Assembly (NCBI GenBank): GCA_937926415.1
Contig: CALBAF010000582.1
Span: forward strand, 1-7,141
DNA: 7,141 nt
Direction: 5' to 3'
Source: an uncultured Actinomyces sp.
GTDB taxonomy: Bacteria; Actinomycetota; Actinomycetes; Actinomycetales; Actinomycetaceae
Shown here: positions 5,854 through 7,141 of the stretch, in pieces
Layout: each line of letters begins with the position of its first letter
How positions within the stretch are numbered: the first letter of the stretch is position 1
The notes under the pieces: generated by a model
Told to the model about the DNA's origin: nothing
The model's database searches: none
The model's input: only the letters and a program-made list of their open reading frames with translations
Made by a program: the position numbers and the translations under genes

Positions 5854-6927
5854 ATGAGCACACTCTCGTGGCGCGCACTCCTGTCCGAGGCATGGAGGGA
5901 CTGCCTGAGCGGGACGGCTCGCGTCGGGTTTCTGACCGTTCTGGCCACCGCCCTGGTCGGAGGCACGATCTGCGCCGATGCGTTCTCGCTTCGTTCCCTC
6001 AGCGTTGAGGCGGCCTCTTTTCGTGCCCATCTGGGATCGGTGCGTGTCCTCCAATCGCAAGGCGGCATCGACGGAGCCACTTGCGATGCGCTGTCGCGAA
6101 TCCCCGGGGTGCGCGCAGGAGCCGTTCGCTCGGTCGAATCCGGCTTGTCCCCGCTCGCCCTTCCTGCCTCGTCGCTGCCCCTGTACGAGGTCACGCCTGG
6201 AACCGCCTCTCTCCTGGGGACAACAACGGCCGATCCGACGGGAATTCTGCTCCCTGAGCAGGTAGCCGAGGACCTCGGCACCACTCAAGGAGCCCTTCTC
6301 CCCCTCGTACACGGGCAGGCCGAGGTCGCGGGCACCTACCCATGGGACGAGAACGACGGGCGTCGTCCCGGCTACGCCTACGCGGCTCTCGCCCCCGTGC
6401 CCGCGACGGGGACCTTCGATGAGTGCTGGTACGAATCCTGGCCGCACAGCGACGACGTCGATGCCCTGGTGCGCTCAACCCTCGTTGGAAGCGACGACCA
6501 GAACGCCCAGGTCCTGGCCATGAACCCTACGCGCGGGACGACCTTCGACGCGGCGGGGCGACTTCGATATAGGCCGACCTGGTGGGCGTGGATCGCCGCG
6601 AGCGCAATCGGTGCCGCGCTAGGGGCCGCTGCCACATGGTGGCGTCGCCTCGAGATCGCCTCGGCTCTGCACGCTGGGCTCCGCACGTCGGATACGACGT
6701 TCCTCCAACTGTGTGAGGCCGTGTCGTGGGTGGGAGGCGCATGCGTCCTCACCTCCGGCATATGTCTGACGATCCTGAGCGGAGCGGCGCCCGGGGATCG
6801 CTCCGATCTCATGCGTTTGGTCGCAACCGAGGGAGTCTGTGCCGCGTCGTGGACGCTCATCGGTGTCGTCATCACCTCCCTGATGATCCGCGAGCGCCAG
6901 TTGTTCGCTTTCTTCAAGGGCCGATAG
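5854..6927 (+). CDS. ABC exporter permease, MacB/FtsX-like, four membrane helices
   Basis: A 357-residue membrane protein. Helix 1 is at about residues 24-41, then an extracellular domain of some 200 residues (42-242), then helices 2 (243-263), 3 (290-310) and 4 (328-346) and a short basic tail. This one-plus-three layout with a large first loop is that of MacB/FtsX permeases. The segment SVRVL followed by GATCDALSRIPGV (about 62-86) resembles the start of the MacB periplasmic core domain. The ectodomain has two cysteines, C77 and C191, which could form a disulfide (inference). AGGAGG at 5841-5846, inside the end of the ATPase gene, serves the ATG. Two copies would be expected to pair with two ATPase copies. 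Proteins of this type push on an extracellular partner and need not pass substrate through the membrane. The adaptor and lipoprotein encoded just upstream are the obvious partners. Confidence 0.88.
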   Translation: MSTLSWRALLSEAWRDCLSGTARVGFLTVLATALVGGTICADAFSLRSLSVEAASFRAHLGSVRVLQSQGGIDGATCDALSRIPGVRAGAVRSVESGLSPLALPASSLPLYEVTPGTASLLGTTTADPTGILLPEQVAEDLGTTQGALLPLVHGQAEVAGTYPWDENDGRRPGYAYAALAPVPATGTFDECWYESWPHSDDVDALVRSTLVGSDDQNAQVLAMNPTRGTTFDAAGRLRYRPTWWAWIAASAIGAALGAAATWWRRLEIASALHAGLRTSDTTFLQLCEAVSWVGGACVLTSGICLTILSGAAPGDRSDLMRLVATEGVCAASWTLIGVVITSLMIRERQLFAFFKGR

Positions 6928-6948
6928 GTACCGGCGCGTGATCGCGAC

Positions 6949-6954
6949 TACAAT
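6949..6954 (+). promoter_or_regulatory. -10 box of a leaderless promoter
   Basis: TACAAT is the best -10 match in the window. Its last base is six bases before ATG 6961, so transcription should start at or next to the A of the start codon. No ribosome site lies between them. Leaderless messages of this kind are common in actinobacteria. No strong -35 is visible (TAGGTA at 6925-6930 at best). Confidence 0.65.
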
Positions 6955-6960
6955 TGGTGT

Positions 6961-7141
6961 ATGAGCGTCCTCGTAATTCAAAACGACCCGATCGTTCCGG
7001 TGGGTCAGTTGTCCGCCTTCCTCGGCGGTCACGAGGTTGTGCGCGCCTGGGAGGACCCGCAGCGTCTCCGGGACCTGGCGGCCGCTCCCCTGCCGGGCGC
7101 CCTCATCCTGCTGGGTGGCCGCGCCAGCGCCTACGACGACG
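6961..7141 (+). CDS. Class I glutamine amidotransferase (GuaA-type domain), 5' end only
   Basis: Sixty codons are visible before the window ends. The start MSVLVIQNDPIVPVGQL and the segment ALILLGGRASAYDD (about residues 47-60) match the first strand and the GGxxSxYD loop of stand-alone GATase1 proteins related to the GMP-synthase amidotransferase domain. These hydrolyse glutamine to pass ammonia to a partner, or act on other gamma-glutamyl compounds. The catalytic Cys, His and Glu lie beyond the edge, so activity cannot be judged. The ATG directly follows a TACAAT box, so the gene has its own leaderless promoter and is probably not part of the export operon 33 bases upstream. No terminator is seen in that gap. 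Confidence 0.8.
   Translation, partial: MSVLVIQNDPIVPVGQLSAFLGGHEVVRAWEDPQRLRDLAAAPLPGALILLGGRASAYDD

Overview
The window is high-GC DNA with C/G-ending codons, GTG as well as ATG starts, short leaders with AAAGG- or GGAGG-type ribosome sites, TANNNT-type -10 boxes and one apparently leaderless gene. This points to an actinobacterium (Actinomycetota). A host-associated Actinomycetaceae-like organism would fit, but that is a guess from overall style and not from a marker gene.

Layout. (1) Positions 1-1713, minus strand: most of ilvD, a dihydroxy-acid dehydratase of the long, E. coli-like class, cut at its C-terminus by the window edge. (2) Positions 1714-2034: a divergent intergenic region with a -10-like box for each gene, a 15-bp inverted repeat and a phased direct repeat. 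(3) Positions 2035-3228, plus strand: a stand-alone MetE C-terminal-type methyltransferase (cobalamin-independent methionine synthase superfamily) with all four zinc ligands. (4) Positions 3229-3545: a gene-free stretch with a terminator-like hairpin, a second hairpin with a T6 loop, a perfect 9-bp inverted repeat spanning 74 bp, and a promoter for what follows. (5) Positions 3546-6927, plus strand: a compact four-gene operon. It encodes a putative lipoprotein with two cysteine pairs, a membrane-anchored adaptor carrying a peptidoglycan-binding-like segment, an ABC ATPase, and a four-helix MacB/FtsX-type permease with a large extracellular domain. (6) Positions 6961-7141: the 5' end of a class I glutamine amidotransferase, apparently leaderless and running off the window.

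How they work together. IlvD (branched-chain amino acid synthesis) and the MetE-like protein (methionine or methyl transfer) are housekeeping-type metabolism transcribed divergently. The four-gene operon reads as one tripartite export or mechanotransmission-like machine of the MacB class adapted to a Gram-positive envelope. The ATPase and permease form the core, the adaptor probably reaches into the cell wall, and the lipoprotein may be a partner or sensor on the outer face. Its substrate cannot be read from the sequence. This operon, especially the unrecognised two-cysteine-pair lipoprotein, is the part of the window most likely to be undescribed. I see no CRISPR array, phage gene, rRNA, tRNA or intact insertion sequence.
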